Below, piece after piece: positions 12,109-12,793 of a stretch of 12,793 nucleotides of DNA (the first letter of the stretch is position 1; every line of letters begins with the position of its first letter). The notes under the pieces are model-generated. The model made no database searches, had not been told where the DNA came from, and saw only the letters and a list, made by a program, of their open reading frames with translations. Where the stretch lies: positions 1 through 12,793 of the forward strand of contig CAZFME010000062.1 in NCBI GenBank assembly GCA_964520055.1, read 5' to 3'. The stretch is from DUNY01 sp964520055. Lineage in GTDB: Bacteria > Bacillota > Thermosediminibacteria > Thermosediminibacterales > Tepidanaerobacteraceae. Position numbers and translations under genes: made by a program.

Positions 12109-12568
12109 CAATCAACTGAAGTGCTTCATCTTCTTGTATGTTCTTACTTAAAACTATTTCACTGACAAGTATATGTTTTGCATTTTCAAGCATTTTACGT
12201 TCGCCAGTGGAAAGGCTTTTTTCTTTGTCTCGCAGTACCAAATTCCTTACCACCTCAGCCACTTGAAATATACTCCCACTTCTTATTTTCTCCATATTTG
12301 CTCTGTAGCGGCGGTTCCAATTGGTAGACATCTTACTCTTTTCCCCACCTAAAATATTGAATACCTCCCTTATCTCTTCATCACCTACCACCTGTCGAAC
12401 CCCTATATCCTTTATATTGTTTAAAGGTATCATGACCTTCATATCACCGATGGGCATCCGCATAACATAATATTTTTGCTTTTCACCAAGTATCTCTTTT
12501 TCTTCTATAGCTTCTATAACACCTGCTCCATGCATCGGATAAACAACTTTATCTCCAATATTGAACAT
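12092..12568 (-). CDS. carD: CarD/CdnL family transcription regulator
   Basis: CarD-family proteins bind the RNA polymerase beta subunit and stabilise open promoter complexes, often at rRNA promoters. The 158 residues show the N-terminal Tudor-like RNAP-interaction domain (1-60, FNIGDKVVYPMHGAGVIEAI, YYVMRMPIGDMKVMIPL) and a helical C-terminal domain (65-158). The latter has W84 in TNWNRRYRAN, the position of the Trp that wedges the -10 region in the mycobacterial protein, and the RDKEKSLSTGERKMLENA helix pair. Length is typical. ATG 12568 follows GGGGAGGAG. A consensus promoter at 12642-12670 drives it, and it precedes yacL on the same strand. Confidence 0.95.
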   Translation of the reverse strand: MFNIGDKVVYPMHGAGVIEAIEEKEILGEKQKYYVMRMPIGDMKVMIPLNNIKDIGVRQVVGDEEIREVFNILGGEKSKMSTNWNRRYRANMEKIRSGSIFQVAEVVRNLVLRDKEKSLSTGERKMLENAKHILVSEIVLSKNIQEDEALQLIENAFI

Positions 12569-12641
12569 CCAAAAGCTCCTCCCCGAAATATCTCTAATAA
12601 GAAAATAACATATTATAAGGCTTTTGTCAATTTAAAATATT

Positions 12642-12670
12642 ATTATACTACAAGGCATAATAGGTGTCAA
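12642..12670 (-). promoter_or_regulatory. Perfect consensus sigma-A promoter for carD
   Basis: TTGACA (12665-12670), a 17-base spacer and TATAAT (12642-12647) on the minus strand match consensus at all 12 positions. Transcription would start near 12635, giving a 67-base leader that contains another TTGACA (12625-12630). The remaining 12671-12793 shows no gene. Confidence 0.88.
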
Positions 12671-12793
12671 TGACATTTTTATTTTTGCAGTGCTGTTGTT
12701 TGTAGAGAAGTCAAACATATGTGACACGGCCTCAGAAATAATATAATTAACTAAAACTGAGGTACCGTTTGACAAATTCATTAAATGACGTCA

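Noticed and set aside
12730..12762. CCTCAG/CTGAGG inverted repeat as terminator of an upstream gene
   Set aside because: Only 6 bp with a 21-base loop and no T-tract.
12786..12793. TGACGTCA palindrome at the right edge
   Set aside because: An isolated 8-base palindrome without a second site or adjacent gene.

Overview
The window is a chromosomal stretch from a low-GC anaerobic Firmicute. The best fit is a (possibly thermophilic) member of the Clostridia. This rests on gene content, strong AGGAGG ribosome binding sites, consensus TTGACA/TATAAT promoters, a T-box, a ydaO-type riboswitch, and a ThyX with a clostridial-type cysteine-rich tail. I cannot name the genus. All genes run on the minus strand except thyX, so the window reads biologically from right to left.

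From the right: carD (RNA polymerase-binding regulator) has a perfect consensus promoter and a terminator that overlaps its last codons. Next come yacL (membrane PIN/TRAM protein), ispD and ispF (two MEP-pathway isoprenoid enzymes, ending in a terminator). A c-di-AMP (ydaO) riboswitch then precedes an RlpA-like secreted cell-wall protein. A cysteine T-box precedes cysE and cysS, followed by mrnC (Mini-RNase III). thyX is the only plus-strand gene. Divergent from it lie rlmB, yacP and sigH. The left end holds tRNA-Tyr, tRNA-Gly, a terminator, an RQC-like DNA-binding protein gene, tRNA-fMet, tRNA-Thr and the 5' part of tuf.

The order yacL-ispD-ispF-cysE-cysS-mrnC-rlmB-yacP-sigH is the classical Firmicute translation/isoprenoid cluster. 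gltX, found between ispF and cysE in Bacillus, is absent here, and rlpA sits in its place. The tRNA-Tyr, Gly, Thr, tuf order recalls the enterobacterial thrU-tyrU-glyT-thrT-tufB operon.

The most unusual element is thyX. A normal-sized flavin-dependent thymidylate synthase (about 221 residues) is split by a 162-residue in-frame insert directly after its RHR...S.RY signature. The insert carries two LAGLIDADG-like helices that have lost both catalytic acidic residues. It lacks intein splice-junction residues, so it looks like a domesticated homing-endonuclease domain rather than an intein. Other points of note are a 4-bp duplication that frameshifts the start of the RQC-like gene, a c-di-AMP riboswitch placed so close to its gene that translational control is likely, REP-like palindromes on both sides of cysE, and a possible ATT start codon for rlmB.
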